DNA of 64,000 nt from Enterococcus alishanensis (lineage in GTDB: Bacteria > Bacillota > Bacilli > Lactobacillales > Enterococcaceae): contig NZ_JAHUZB010000001.1 in assembly GCF_019218635.1 (NCBI RefSeq), positions 620,001-684,000 of the forward strand. The letters run 5' to 3'. The notes beneath the pieces were generated by a model. That model was not told the DNA's origin. It saw only the letters and a program-made list of their open reading frames with translations, and did no database searches. The translations under genes and the position numbers were made by a program. How positions within the stretch are numbered: the stretch's first letter is position 1; the number at the start of each line of letters is the position of its first letter. Of this stretch, positions 17,906-27,118 are shown piece by piece.

Positions 17906-18087
17906 TTTTAATCCTCACTTAATCCTTTTATTTATCTCAATAATTTATTGTCAATTCTTCGATAATACCATAATTGATTATATAGAAATATTTGAAGGAA
18001 AAAAGTAAAAACGATGAATTTTTATCCAATCGTATTTTTTGTAACCAAATTGAAATAAAAATCTAGTTCATTTATCTTGAAATCAGC

Positions 18088-18116
18088 TTGACACAGTCGC
18101 AATTATTTGATTTTAT
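18088..18116 (+). promoter_or_regulatory. Putative promoter of the fRMsr gene
   Basis: TTGACA (18088-18093), 17-bp spacer, TTTTAT (18111-18116). Perfect -35, weak -10. Confidence 0.4.
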
Positions 18117-18174
18117 TCCAATTATCAGTTGAAATGATAAAGTAATCTATATTGCACCTAAGGAGATGACAAAA

Positions 18175-18651
18175 ATGAGTTGGAAAAATCAAGAAGAAAA
18201 AAAGGCAGCTTATGATTTATTGTTGATGCAACAAGAAGCATTGTTGGAAGGAGAAAGTGATCTCATTTCGATATTAGCAAATTCATCTGCATTGTTAAAT
18301 ATGACCTTACCAGATACTGTTTTTGCAGGGTATTATCTTTATAAGAACGAAGAATTAATTTTAGGACCTTTTCAAGGTGGGGTTTCTTGTGTGCATATCA
18401 AACTGGGCAAAGGAGTATGTGGTGAAGCAGCGGAAAAGAGACAAACAATGATAGTTGATAATGTTTTAACTCATAAAAATTATATCGCTTGTGATTCTAG
18501 TGCTCGTTCTGAAATTGTTGTTCCAATTGTGAAAAAGGATAATTTGATTGGTGTGTTAGATATCGATAGTACAGAAATCGGTAGTTATGATCAAATGGAT
18601 CGAGAATATTTAGAGAGATATATTGCATTATTAATGAAGTATGTGGATTAA
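18175..18651 (+). CDS. msrC: Free methionine-(R)-sulfoxide reductase, GAF-domain type
   Basis: 158 residues making one GAF domain. It reduces free methionine-R-sulfoxide using thioredoxin. The three conserved cysteines are present: Cys72 (GGVSCVHIK), Cys82 (GKGVCGE) and Cys106 (HKNYIACDS), the last being the catalytic one in the family. I use ATG at 18175, 9 bases after AAGGAG; the ATG at 18166 overlaps that ribosome site. Monocistronic. Confidence 0.9.
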   Translation: MSWKNQEEKKAAYDLLLMQQEALLEGESDLISILANSSALLNMTLPDTVFAGYYLYKNEELILGPFQGGVSCVHIKLGKGVCGEAAEKRQTMIVDNVLTHKNYIACDSSARSEIVVPIVKKDNLIGVLDIDSTEIGSYDQMDREYLERYIALLMKYVD

Positions 18652-18721
18652 ATGATCTAATAAGATGATTATATGAGAAATATTCGGTTTGTATAGCAAT
18701 CTTTTTGAAGAAATGTTACGA

Positions 18722-18735
18722 TGTAAACGTAGTCA
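18722..18735 (+). promoter_or_regulatory. cre-like site
   Basis: TGTAAACGTAGTCA matches the CcpA consensus TGWAANCGNTNWCA at 13 of 14 positions, 22 bases before the next start. It may be chance. Confidence 0.35.
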
Positions 18736-18757
18736 AATTAATCAATGAGGTGAATAT

Positions 18758-18982
18758 ATGAATAAAGAAGCGATTATTGTTGGAAGAAACTATGAATGTC
18801 GTAAAAATGATTTTGCCCGTCCGATCATTGGTGAGGTGATTCAGTTAGAAGATGACAAGTGTGTGGTTGATGTTCAACGATTTTATGGACTGGATGTCGA
18901 TAAAATTGATGCGTCTAACGGCAAAATAGAAGTTAAATATAGTGAAATTCACGGCGTTTCTAATGGTGTATTCTTTAATTAA
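18758..18982 (+). CDS. Small conserved protein, DUF2187-like
   Basis: 74 residues, cytosolic, no signal. The pattern 'vGr.yeCrKndFarpiiGeViqledDkcvVdv' resembles the short KOW-like beta barrels of DUF2187 (YkvS type), a family without known function; the assignment is tentative. GAGGTGAATAT precedes the ATG. It has its own terminator and no operon partner. Confidence 0.65.
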   Translation: MNKEAIIVGRNYECRKNDFARPIIGEVIQLEDDKCVVDVQRFYGLDVDKIDASNGKIEVKYSEIHGVSNGVFFN

Positions 18983-19018
18983 ATATCTTTGAGAGCTTTA
19001 TCTTGAGTTTGAATTACA

Positions 19019-19055
19019 AAAAGACTCCTTAGCATTTTGCTAAGGAGTCTTTTTA
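19019..19055. terminator. Bidirectional terminator
   Basis: AAAAGACTCCTTAGCA (19019-19034), loop TTT, and its complement (19038-19053), T run on both strands' exits. Confidence 0.92.
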
Positions 19056-19265
19056 ACGTAATCCTTGGTATAATTCTGAAGCAAGGATTTCTTTGATAAC
19101 TTCACCATTATAACCTTTTGGGGTTGATTCATCTGGGCTATTTTTATAGCGATAATCAACTAATTTTTCATCTTTGTAGTAAGCCCAAATCATTTCATCG
19201 CCGATTTCTTCAAGATCTGCCCGCAAGTCTAACAATAAATCACTGATTGAATCGTAGTAATTCAT
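19053..19265 (-). CDS. Small acidic protein of unknown function
   Basis: 70 residues (MNYYDSISDLLLDLRADLEE...), acidic, helical at the N-terminus, no signal or membrane segment. I start it at 19265 because AGGAGGTG lies just upstream; a longer reading frame from 19313 lacks a ribosome site. I do not recognise the family. It follows icd on the same strand by 60 bases and could be its read-through partner or independent. Confidence 0.65.
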   Translation of the reverse strand: MNYYDSISDLLLDLRADLEEIGDEMIWAYYKDEKLVDYRYKNSPDESTPKGYNGEVIKEILASELYQGLR

Positions 19266-19325
19266 TTGCTCACCTCCTACATCTATTTTAGGCAAAAGGA
19301 TAGCAGAGCGCAAGTTGTTATGATT

Positions 19326-20543
19326 TTATAATAACGAAATCAAATAGTCACCGAACTCACTAGTTGAAAGGGCCTCAATCTTCAATGCAGAAGCGAAATC
19401 TTTAGTTACTTTATAATCTTTTAGTGCTACTTCGATGGCGTTGATAATTTTTTGACTGGCTTCATTCCAGCCTAAGTAATCTAACATCATCGTTGCCGAA
19501 AGTAATAATGAGCAGGGATTAGCATAGCCTTTACCTGCAATATCCGGTGCTGTTCCATGAGTAGATTCAAAAATAGCGAAGCCGGTTTGATAATTAATAT
19601 TTGCACCAGGCGCGATGCCAATGCCACCAACTTGTGCTGCTAGAGCGTCAGAAATGTAATCTCCATTTAAATTAGTTGTCGCAACAACTTGAAATTTTTC
19701 TGGATATAATAAAATTTGTTGTAAAAAATTGTCAGCTATCACATCGTCGACGATAATTTTTCCAGCAGCTTTAGCTTCTTCTAAAGCAGCATCAGCAGCA
19801 GCTTGATTTTCCTGAGTCAGAATATCGTGATATTCTTTCATTGTAAAAGTTTGCGGGAAATCATTTTTCAATAATTCATAACCCCAATTTTTAAAGCCAC
19901 CTTCAGTGAATTTCATGATATTGCCCTTATGAACGAGCGTTAAGCGCGTAAGCTTGTTTGAAATAGCATACTCAACTGCTGAGCGAACAAGACGCTGGCT
20001 ACCTTCCTTAGAGATTGGTTTGATTCCAAGAGCCGTAGTTTCAGGGAAGCGAACTTTACTGACATTTAATTGTTTATTCAAAAAATTAAACAATTCTGCT
20101 TCCTCTTTGGAATCCTTCTCAAACTCAATCCCAGCATACACATCTTCAGTGTTTTCTCGAAAAATTGTCATATTGGTTTTTTCAGGTTCCTTTAATGGTG
20201 AAGGAACGCCAGGGAAATACCGAACAGGCCGCACGCAAGCATATAAGTCAAAATCTTGTCGTAAGGTCACATTTAGCGAACGAAATCCTTCGCCAATTGG
20301 GGTAGTTAATGGACCTTTAATAGCAATTTTATACTCTGAAATGGCTGCTAATGTTTCTTCAGGTAACCAAGTACCTGTTTCTTCAAAAGCTTTTCCACCA
20401 GCTAAAACTTCCAACCAATTAATTTTTTTCTCATCTTGATAGGCAGCAGTTACCGCGGCATCTACCACTTTTTCAGTAACTTGCCAAATCTCAGGGCCAA
20501 TACCGTCACCGGCAATATAAGGAATAGTAGGTGTATTAGACAA
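19326..20543 (-). CDS. icd: Isocitrate dehydrogenase (NADP-type)
   Basis: 405 residues. Oxidatively decarboxylates isocitrate to 2-oxoglutarate. Visible are the AGDGIGPEI nucleotide-fold start, the isocitrate phosphate-loop [18 protein letters not shown], the ENTEDVYAG segment and the [19 protein letters not shown] cofactor region. The start is TTG at 20543, immediately after the aconitase stop, with AAGGAG inside the aconitase end, so the two are co-translated. With aconitase and citrate synthase it completes the oxidative arm from acetyl-CoA and oxaloacetate to 2-oxoglutarate, the precursor of glutamate. Confidence 0.95.
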   Translation of the reverse strand: MSNTPTIPYIAGDGIGPEIWQVTEKVVDAAVTAAYQDEKKINWLEVLAGGKAFEETGTWLPEETLAAISEYKIAIKGPLTTPIGEGFRSLNVTLRQDFDLYACVRPVRYFPGVPSPLKEPEKTNMTIFRENTEDVYAGIEFEKDSKEEAELFNFLNKQLNVSKVRFPETTALGIKPISKEGSQRLVRSAVEYAISNKLTRLTLVHKGNIMKFTEGGFKNWGYELLKNDFPQTFTMKEYHDILTQENQAAADAALEEAKAAGKIIVDDVIADNFLQQILLYPEKFQVVATTNLNGDYISDALAAQVGGIGIAPGANINYQTGFAIFESTHGTAPDIAGKGYANPCSLLLSATMMLDYLGWNEASQKIINAIEVALKDYKVTKDFASALKIEALSTSEFGDYLISLL

Positions 20544-23201
20544 TTAGGCACGCTCCTTTATTTTTTTTCTGATAACTAAGGGTAAAATACCTTGGTTTTT
20601 CCAATAATCAATATCGGCCTGCGCATCAAACCGTAATTTTACTTGAAATTTTAATGGGTTTTCACCAGTTACAGAAACTGTAACTAACTGTTGAATTGTA
20701 GGTTCATCTGGTAAATCAAAGCTGAATTGTTCATTTCCAGTCAATCCTAAAGTCTCGGCATTTTCTCCCGGTAAATATTCAAATGGGACAATACCCATCA
20801 TAACTAGATTACTACGATGAATTCGTTCATAACTCTCAGCTAAAACAGCTTTTACACCCAATAAGGCAGTTCCTTTAGCTGCCCAATCGCGGGAAGAACC
20901 CATACCATAGTCCTTTCCAGTTAAAATGACAGTATTTTGATGGTTTTCTTGATATTTCATTGCTGCATCATAGATTGACATTTCTTCGCCAGTTAGTAAA
21001 TATTTGGTATAGCCGCCAGTTATTTCAGGTGTTAATTGATTTTGCAGCCGAATATTGCCAAAAGTTCCCCGCATCATTACTTCATGATTGCCTCGTCGTG
21101 AACCAAATGAATTAAAATCTTTGTAAGTTAAGCCAGCAGCTTTTAAATATTTTCCAGCTGGAGAATCCAAACCGATATTTCCAGCAGGTGATATATGATC
21201 TGTCGTAACAGTATCACCAAATTTTGCTAAAACCGCTAAATTAGATAAATCTTGATTGATGGTAACTTCTTCTGTTAAGTCTTCGAAAAAAGGTGGGTTT
21301 GCTATATAAGTCGAAGCATCATCCCAACTATAGACAGCACCTGCTGATGTTTCAATTTGATTCCAACGTTGATTTGAATGATAAACATCCTTGTAAGCTT
21401 CTGTGAAATCTTCAGGTTCTAAATAATTAGCAATATAATTTTCGACTTCTTTATTACTAGGCCATAAATCTTCTAGATAAACGGGTCCTGCTGGGCCTGA
21501 TCCAATTGGTTCATTGGTTAAATCTTTAGTGACCGTCCCAGCTAATGCATATGCAATGACTAAAGGTGGTGAAGCCAAATAGTTTGCTTTGATCAATGGA
21601 TGAATCCGTCCTTCAAAATTCCGATTGCCAGATAAAACAGCCGAAACAACCAAATCATTTTCCTTAATTGTTTCTTCGATAGCGGGATCTAAAGGACCAG
21701 AATTACCGATACAAGTGGTACAGCCATAACCAACTAAATCAAAACCAAGCTGTTCCAGATAAGGCATTAAACCACCTTTTTCTAAATAACTTGTGACAAT
21801 TTTTGATCCAGGGGCTAATGAAGTTTTAACAAAATCAGGAACGGCTAATCCTTTTTCAATCGCATTTTTGGCTAATAGTCCAGCGGCCACCATGACCGAT
21901 GGATTTGAAGTGTTTGTACAGCTTGTAATTGCAGCCAATGCTAAATCACCAGTTTGTAGTTTTTCATTGCGATCTTTGACTACAGCAGTTTTTTGAATTT
22001 CTGCTGTTGTTAACCCAAATCCTTGAGGACCTGCCGGATTCGTTAAGGTCGTTTTAAAATTTTCTGCTACTTCTTTAACTGGAATGCGGTCTTGTGGACG
22101 TTTCGGTCCAGCTAAAGCTGGTTGAATATCAGCTAAATTTAAATGGATAATCCGTGAATATTCAGCTTCTTTTGTTGGGTCGTAAAATAAATGATTTGCT
22201 TTAGTGTAAGCTTCTACTAGTGCAATTTGTTCTTCTGAACGTCCAGTCAGACGTAAGTATTTCAAAGTTTCCTGATCAATCGGGAAATAACCACAAGTGG
22301 CTCCATATTCTGGTGCCATATTAGCAATAGTTGCTCGGTCAGAAAGATTGAGTTTTTGATAACCTTCGCCGAAATACTCAACGAATTTTCCAACAACTTT
22401 TTCGTTTCTAAGCAGTTGTGTCAAATGTAAAGCTAAATCAGTTGCATTTGTACTAGGATGGAGTTGACCACTTATTTTCACACCAATTACTTCAGGTGTT
22501 GGAAAATAAGAAGCTTCTCCTAAAATTGCCGCTTCGGCTTCAATCCCACCAACTCCCCAGCCTAAGACACCTAAGCCATTGATCATAGTTGTGTGAGAAT
22601 CAGTTCCTTCTAAAGAATCAGGGAAAAGAATTTTTTCGCCTGCTTTTTCAGCGGTTAGAACAACATCAGATAGATACTCTAAATTTACTTGGTGAATAAT
22701 GCCTGTTTCAGGAGGGACAACCTCAAAATTATCGAAAGCTTGTTGCGCCCACTTTAAAAATTGATAACGCTCATGATTACGTTCGAATTCTTTTTCGGTA
22801 TTGTATGCTAGACTGGTTTGCTTTCCAGCACAATCAACTTGAACCGAATGATCGACTACTAGTGTCACGGGAATTTCTGGATTAATTAGTTGCGGTTTGC
22901 CACCCAGTTTAACGACAGCATCTCGCATCGCTGCTAAGTCGACAATGGCAGGTACACCTGTAAAATCTTGTAAAATGACACGAGAAGGTCGGAAAGGAAT
23001 CACGCCGTCTGGTTTTTTTGCATCGTAATTCACTAAATCAGCTAAATCTTCGGATTCATTGTGACGGATTAAACTCTCTAATAATATGCGAATGCTGTAA
23101 GGATACTTCGAGATATCTTTTCCCAAGGAACTTACAGTTGATTCTAAATCAAAAAAGGTATATTGTTCGTTATTTACTGTTAGCTTTTTTTTGTTATCCA
23201 A
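20544..23201 (-). CDS. acnA: Aconitate hydratase
   Basis: 885 residues, AcnA/IRP type. Converts citrate to isocitrate with a 4Fe-4S cluster. The cluster cysteines are visible in AAITSCTNTSNPSV and GYGCTTCIGNSGPL; the GTDSHTTMINGLGVLGWGVGG and GSSRDWAAKG active-site segments are present. Start is TTG at 23201, with GGAGG 9 bases upstream; no in-frame ATG fits. First gene of acnA-icd, divergent from citrate synthase across 169 bp. Confidence 0.95.
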   Translation of the reverse strand: MDNKKKLTVNNEQYTFFDLESTVSSLGKDISKYPYSIRILLESLIRHNESEDLADLVNYDAKKPDGVIPFRPSRVILQDFTGVPAIVDLAAMRDAVVKLGGKPQLINPEIPVTLVVDHSVQVDCAGKQTSLAYNTEKEFERNHERYQFLKWAQQAFDNFEVVPPETGIIHQVNLEYLSDVVLTAEKAGEKILFPDSLEGTDSHTTMINGLGVLGWGVGGIEAEAAILGEASYFPTPEVIGVKISGQLHPSTNATDLALHLTQLLRNEKVVGKFVEYFGEGYQKLNLSDRATIANMAPEYGATCGYFPIDQETLKYLRLTGRSEEQIALVEAYTKANHLFYDPTKEAEYSRIIHLNLADIQPALAGPKRPQDRIPVKEVAENFKTTLTNPAGPQGFGLTTAEIQKTAVVKDRNEKLQTGDLALAAITSCTNTSNPSVMVAAGLLAKNAIEKGLAVPDFVKTSLAPGSKIVTSYLEKGGLMPYLEQLGFDLVGYGCTTCIGNSGPLDPAIEETIKENDLVVSAVLSGNRNFEGRIHPLIKANYLASPPLVIAYALAGTVTKDLTNEPIGSGPAGPVYLEDLWPSNKEVENYIANYLEPEDFTEAYKDVYHSNQRWNQIETSAGAVYSWDDASTYIANPPFFEDLTEEVTINQDLSNLAVLAKFGDTVTTDHISPAGNIGLDSPAGKYLKAAGLTYKDFNSFGSRRGNHEVMMRGTFGNIRLQNQLTPEITGGYTKYLLTGEEMSIYDAAMKYQENHQNTVILTGKDYGMGSSRDWAAKGTALLGVKAVLAESYERIHRSNLVMMGIVPFEYLPGENAETLGLTGNEQFSFDLPDEPTIQQLVTVSVTGENPLKFQVKLRFDAQADIDYWKNQGILPLVIRKKIKERA

Positions 23202-23247
23202 AATCTATAACCTCCATCATTGTTATTTCATAGAAATCTTTTGACTA

Positions 23248-23321
23248 ATTATACGGTGAAAAAAAAAGAAAGTAAATCTATTTGTTAAAAGTATTTCATT
23301 TTAAAATAATGATGCTATAAT
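23248..23321. promoter_or_regulatory. Divergent promoters acnA / citrate synthase
   Basis: On the minus strand TATAAT (23253-23248) with TTTACT 17 bp upstream drives acnA. On the plus strand an extended -10 TGc-TATAAT (23313-23321) drives citrate synthase. I see no confident CcpC or cre dyad between them. Confidence 0.6.
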
Positions 23322-23370
23322 GTAAATCAAATTACTTATGCATAAAAAGATTGGTTAGGAGGACATATCC

Positions 23371-24717
23371 ATGTTAGATTTGAATCAAATGGCAGCGCTT
23401 TGCAGAAAAGAAGACCAATTAGATACTTCATTATATAATAAATATGATGTAAAAAAAGGTTTACGAGATATTGATGGGAAAGGTGTTTTGGCAGGTTTGA
23501 CTAATATTTCTACAATTTATCCACAAAAAATTGTAGATGGAAAAATTATCTCTGATAAAGGAGAGCTACGTTATCGAGGAATTGATATTAATCAATTGGT
23601 AGGTGGCTTTGTTTCTGAAGAGCGTTTAGGCTTTGAAGAAATTAGTTTTTTGTTATTATTTGGACAGTTACCAACCTCACATGAACTTGAAAATTATCAG
23701 CAGATTATTGCTAAAAAACGAACGCTCCCGAAAAACTTCACGAGAGATGTTATCATGAAAAAACCTTCTCATAGTATTATGAATGCGATGTCACGAAGTG
23801 TTCTGACCCTTGGCTGTTATGATGACCAAGCAGATAATACGTCAATTGAAAATGTTTTGGATCAAAGTCTTTCATTAATAAGTATCTTTCCGATGTTAGC
23901 AGTCTATGCTTACCATGCCTATAATCATTATGATAATCAAGGAAGTATGTATATCCATCGACCAGATGAATCTTTAAGTGCAGCCGAAGCAATATTAACA
24001 ATGTTACGACCAGATAAAAAATATACTTTCCAAGAGGCACAAACTTTAGATATGGCATTAGTTCTACATATGGAACATGGCGGTGGGAATAACTCAACAT
24101 TTACCACTCGAGTAGTGACTTCCAGTGGCACAGATACTTATTCAGCCATTGGCGCAGCATTGGGATCATTAAAAGGACCTAAACATGGTGGCGCAAATAT
24201 TAAAGTGACACAAATGATGGATTTTTTGAAAAAAGAAATTACTGATCCTACGGATGATGAAGAAATCTATAATTATTTGAAAAAAATTCTAAACAAAGAA
24301 GTCTTTGACCAACAAGGGTTGATTTATGGTATGGGTCACGCAATTTATGGAGATTCTGATCCAAGGGCAACAATTTTCAAAAATTATGTTGAAAAATTAG
24401 CGAGTGAAAAGGGTTCAGAAGCACAAGCAGAATTTGACTTGTATCGACGTATCGAATATTTGGCCCCCAAAGTAATTGCTGAAGAACGAAATATTTATAA
24501 AGGTGTGAGTGCCAATATCGATTTCTTCTCGGGGTTTGTCTATCATATGCTGGGATTGCCGGAAGAATTATACACACCAATGTTTGCGATTGCCAGAATT
24601 GTTGGCTGGTCTAGTCATCGGATTGAAGAGTTGGTAAATGGTAATAAAATCATTCGTCCGGCCTACATGGAAGTATCTCATGATTTAGAGTACACGCCGA
24701 TTGATTTAAGAGGATAA
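23371..24717 (+). CDS. gltA: Citrate synthase
   Basis: 448 residues. Condenses acetyl-CoA and oxaloacetate to citrate. The catalytic His and Asp regions are visible (LHMEHGGGNNSTFTTR, GSLKGPKHGGAN, YGMGHAIYGDSDPR). The roughly 75-residue N-terminal extension and overall length resemble clostridial citrate synthases more than the 370-residue CitZ of bacilli, which may point to transfer; this is judged by eye. AGGAGG precedes the ATG. Partner of the divergent acnA-icd. Confidence 0.92.
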   Translation: MLDLNQMAALCRKEDQLDTSLYNKYDVKKGLRDIDGKGVLAGLTNISTIYPQKIVDGKIISDKGELRYRGIDINQLVGGFVSEERLGFEEISFLLLFGQLPTSHELENYQQIIAKKRTLPKNFTRDVIMKKPSHSIMNAMSRSVLTLGCYDDQADNTSIENVLDQSLSLISIFPMLAVYAYHAYNHYDNQGSMYIHRPDESLSAAEAILTMLRPDKKYTFQEAQTLDMALVLHMEHGGGNNSTFTTRVVTSSGTDTYSAIGAALGSLKGPKHGGANIKVTQMMDFLKKEITDPTDDEEIYNYLKKILNKEVFDQQGLIYGMGHAIYGDSDPRATIFKNYVEKLASEKGSEAQAEFDLYRRIEYLAPKVIAEERNIYKGVSANIDFFSGFVYHMLGLPEELYTPMFAIARIVGWSSHRIEELVNGNKIIRPAYMEVSHDLEYTPIDLRG

Positions 24718-24720
24718 ATA

Positions 24721-24762
24721 ATAGGAGATAAGCAAATTAATGCTTATCTCCTATTATTTTTT
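24721..24762. terminator. Bidirectional terminator
   Basis: ATAGGAGATAAGCA (24721-24734), 6-base loop, TGCTTATCTCCTAT (24741-24754), then TATTTTTTT. Shared by citrate synthase and the convergent moeB-like gene. Confidence 0.92.
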
Positions 24763-25744
24763 TGAACTTTTCAAAAACAGGGGTTACTTCAGTTAAATCA
24801 TGATAGCCGTAAAAAAGCATGCGACCATTTTTAAAACTGGTCATATTATACTGATTTAGTTTTATTTGAATAGCTAAATTATTTTTCTTGTAAGTTAAGT
24901 TTTCTTTTTGGGCGTACTTTTCCAGCAATTGAAGATCTATATTAGAAAAATTTGCTTGAAAAATATTACCACAGGCTTTTTTTAATGATACGGTTTGGGT
25001 TTCAATCGGCAGCTTATGTTTTGAGCAAACAGGACAATCTGTGTTTTTAGAAATTTTAAATTGGTAAGTATGAAAAGGCCAAGCTTCAATGACGTGCATC
25101 GTGTGCCAATCAATCAATTTTGGCTCAACAATTAACTGAAAAGCTAATGAAATTTGAATGCTAGAAATCATTGGAATTAATGGTGTAATTACCCCTAAAG
25201 TTTCACAGCTTTGTCCTTCTAATTCAGTAAGATTAGGAAAAACACAATTTAAACAAGGTCCCTTACTAGGGTGTAGCGCCATTACTTGTCCACTTGTCCC
25301 TCCACATGAGGCAAAAATAAAAGGTTTTTTATAATGCAAACAAAAATCATTAATGAAACTGCGAACTAAAAAATTATCGGTACAATCTAATACTAAATCC
25401 ACCATTTGAAATTGTTCAAAAATACCATGGTCAAAGTAAGCTTGTTGCGTAGTGACTTCGACAGCAGGATTAATTTGTTGTAATTGTTCTGCAGCAGCAA
25501 TTACTTTTGGCCTTTTTTTTTCTGCATCTGCCGTTGTAAAAAGTGTTTGACGCTGTAAGTTACTTAATTCGACGGTGTCAGGATCAATTAAAAATAAGTG
25601 TTTAATTCCAGCACGAACAAGCTGCTCAGCAGCATATGTACCAAGAGCGCCACAGCCAACAATTAGAATAGTTGCTTGAGTAATTTTATCTTGTCCGGTT
25701 TGTCCAATTTTTGAAACACGGATTTGACGATCATAACGGTTCAT
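24737..25744 (-). CDS. moeB: MoeB/ThiF-family adenylyltransferase
   Basis: 335 residues of the E1-like family. VGCGALGTYAAEQLVRAG (about 30-47) is the ATP-binding motif, followed by LSNLQRQTLF with the conserved Arg-Gln. Zinc cysteines appear as CLNC and CPVC. The family adenylates the C-terminal Gly-Gly of MoaD (or ThiS) so it can receive sulfur. Its position divergent from moaC and upstream of moaE-moaD makes a MoaD role most likely. The last 90 residues form an extra domain that is not a clear rhodanese, so the sulfur donor is not on this protein. Confidence 0.85.
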   Translation of the reverse strand: MNRYDRQIRVSKIGQTGQDKITQATILIVGCGALGTYAAEQLVRAGIKHLFLIDPDTVELSNLQRQTLFTTADAEKKRPKVIAAAEQLQQINPAVEVTTQQAYFDHGIFEQFQMVDLVLDCTDNFLVRSFINDFCLHYKKPFIFASCGGTSGQVMALHPSKGPCLNCVFPNLTELEGQSCETLGVITPLIPMISSIQISLAFQLIVEPKLIDWHTMHVIEAWPFHTYQFKISKNTDCPVCSKHKLPIETQTVSLKKACGNIFQANFSNIDLQLLEKYAQKENLTYKKNNLAIQIKLNQYNMTSFKNGRMLFYGYHDLTEVTPVFEKFKKIIGDKH

Positions 25745-25857
25745 AGCTTTTTCCTCACAATTTGATAAAATAAATGTAATAACTATCTCAAAAGTAACAT
25801 ATAAAGCAGTTTTTGTAATTGTATTTTTTAAGATTGAATTTCTAGGAGGACTAATAA

Positions 25858-26331
25858 ATGGATAATTTAACGCATTTTAATCAGCAAAATCGTGCCAAAA
25901 TGGTGGATGTTAGTGAGAAAGCTGTAACCACTAGAGAAGCAACTGCGACGGTGAAAATTATTATGGCAGAAGAAACGCTACAACGAATTCATGCGGGACA
26001 AGTGAAAAAAGGAGATGTGTTGGCGGTTGCACAAGTTGCTGGAATTATGGCTGCAAAAAAAACCAGTGAATTAATTCCCATGTGTCATCTTTTGCCGTTA
26101 AGTGGTGTGGATATTCATTTCTCTGACAATCAGATTGATACGTTAACAATTACAGCAACTGTAAGAGTGAATCATCAGACCGGTGTTGAAATGGAAGCCT
26201 TGACCGCTTGTCAAATTACAGCTCTGACCGTTTATGATATGTGTAAAGCGATGGATCGAGGAATGCAAATTACGGACTGTCATTTAATAGAGAAAAAAGG
26301 TGGTAAGAGTGGTCACTTTGTTTACAAATAA
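25858..26331 (+). CDS. moaC: Cyclic pyranopterin monophosphate synthase
   Basis: 157 residues. Acts with MoaA in the first step of molybdenum cofactor synthesis, converting the 3',8-cyclo-GTP intermediate to cPMP. Family motifs [22 protein letters not shown] and [12 protein letters not shown] (with the catalytic Lys/Asp) are present. AGGAGG precedes the ATG. It is separated from moaE by 131 bp that contain a second promoter. Confidence 0.95.
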   Translation: MDNLTHFNQQNRAKMVDVSEKAVTTREATATVKIIMAEETLQRIHAGQVKKGDVLAVAQVAGIMAAKKTSELIPMCHLLPLSGVDIHFSDNQIDTLTITATVRVNHQTGVEMEALTACQITALTVYDMCKAMDRGMQITDCHLIEKKGGKSGHFVYK

Positions 26332-26348
26332 GAATCAATCTTAAATAA

Positions 26349-26421
26349 TAAAAAAATATATTTTTTTAGGTATCAAAAAAATTATTTTTGTAATATAATA
26401 TTTGGTAAGGAAACGTTTGCA
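26349..26421 (+). promoter_or_regulatory. moaE promoter with AT-rich palindromes and cre-like site
   Basis: -10 TATAAT is at 26394-26399. Upstream are a perfect 20-bp palindrome of T-A7-TATA-T7-A form (26349-26368) and CAAAAA-N5-TTTTTG (26374-26390), which overlies the -35 zone. AGGAAACGTTTGCA (26408-26421) fits the cre consensus at 12 of 14 positions just downstream of the -10 box. Confidence 0.55.
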
Positions 26422-26462
26422 AAAATAAGCGTAGGAGAACTTTTATAGGAAGGTATGTTCTT

Positions 26463-26885
26463 ATGGCCATCATAAAATTACAAACAGAACCAATCCAAGT
26501 AAACGAACTGTATCAACAATTAAAAGATCCGAAATTTGGTGGGATTGTGACTTTTAATGGCACAATTCGTGAGTGGACCGGGGACATACAAACTCAAAAA
26601 ATTGAGTATACTGCTTACCATCAAATGGCGATCAAAGAATTAGAAAAATTAGCAGCCCCTGTGGAAGCAAAGGGAGCTCGTGTAATTATTGTTCATCGCT
26701 TAGGGGAACTAGCTGTGACTGATGAAGCAGTTTTTATTGGCGTGGCAATGCCGCATCGTAAAGAGGCTTTTGAAGGTTGTGAATATATCATTGATCATTT
26801 AAAGGAAACTGTCCCAATTTGGAAAAAAGAATTGAACAAAAACGAAACAAGATGGGGAGGAACGATGAATGGTGAAGACAATTAA
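26463..26885 (+). CDS. moaE: Molybdopterin synthase large subunit
   Basis: 140 residues. With MoaD it puts two sulfurs on cPMP to give molybdopterin. GIVTFNGTIREWTGD opens the conserved core, and PHRKEAFEGCEYIID plus the Lys-rich VPIWKKE end carry the catalytic lysines. It overlaps moaD by 17 bases, consistent with a stoichiometric complex. Confidence 0.95.
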   Translation: MAIIKLQTEPIQVNELYQQLKDPKFGGIVTFNGTIREWTGDIQTQKIEYTAYHQMAIKELEKLAAPVEAKGARVIIVHRLGELAVTDEAVFIGVAMPHRKEAFEGCEYIIDHLKETVPIWKKELNKNETRWGGTMNGEDN

Positions 26886-27114
26886 ATTATTTGCTTATCT
26901 AAGTGAGCAAGTCAGTCCAGAGGTTTCATTGGAATTACCAGAACAAATTGATAAAGAGATTATTCTTTCAGCAATGAGTCATGCTTATCCATTGTTTAAA
27001 GGAGAAATTAAGACGTGTAACGTGGCAATCAATCAACAATTTGTGATTGACGAAAGCTATTTTTCTCACGATGTTGCTGAAATTGCTTTGATACCGCCAG
27101 TTAGTGGAGGTTAG
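26869..27114 (+). CDS. moaD: Molybdopterin synthase sulfur carrier subunit
   Basis: 81-residue ubiquitin-fold protein. It ends in VSGG, the C-terminal diglycine that is adenylated by MoeB and thiocarboxylated. Overlaps moaE, and its stop lies inside the moaA ribosome-site region. Confidence 0.93.
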   Translation: MVKTIKLFAYLSEQVSPEVSLELPEQIDKEIILSAMSHAYPLFKGEIKTCNVAINQQFVIDESYFSHDVAEIALIPPVSGG

Positions 27115-27118
27115 AACT

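Noticed and set aside
19954-20439. 161-residue plus-strand frame inside icd
   Set aside because: Antisense shadow of icd with no family resemblance.
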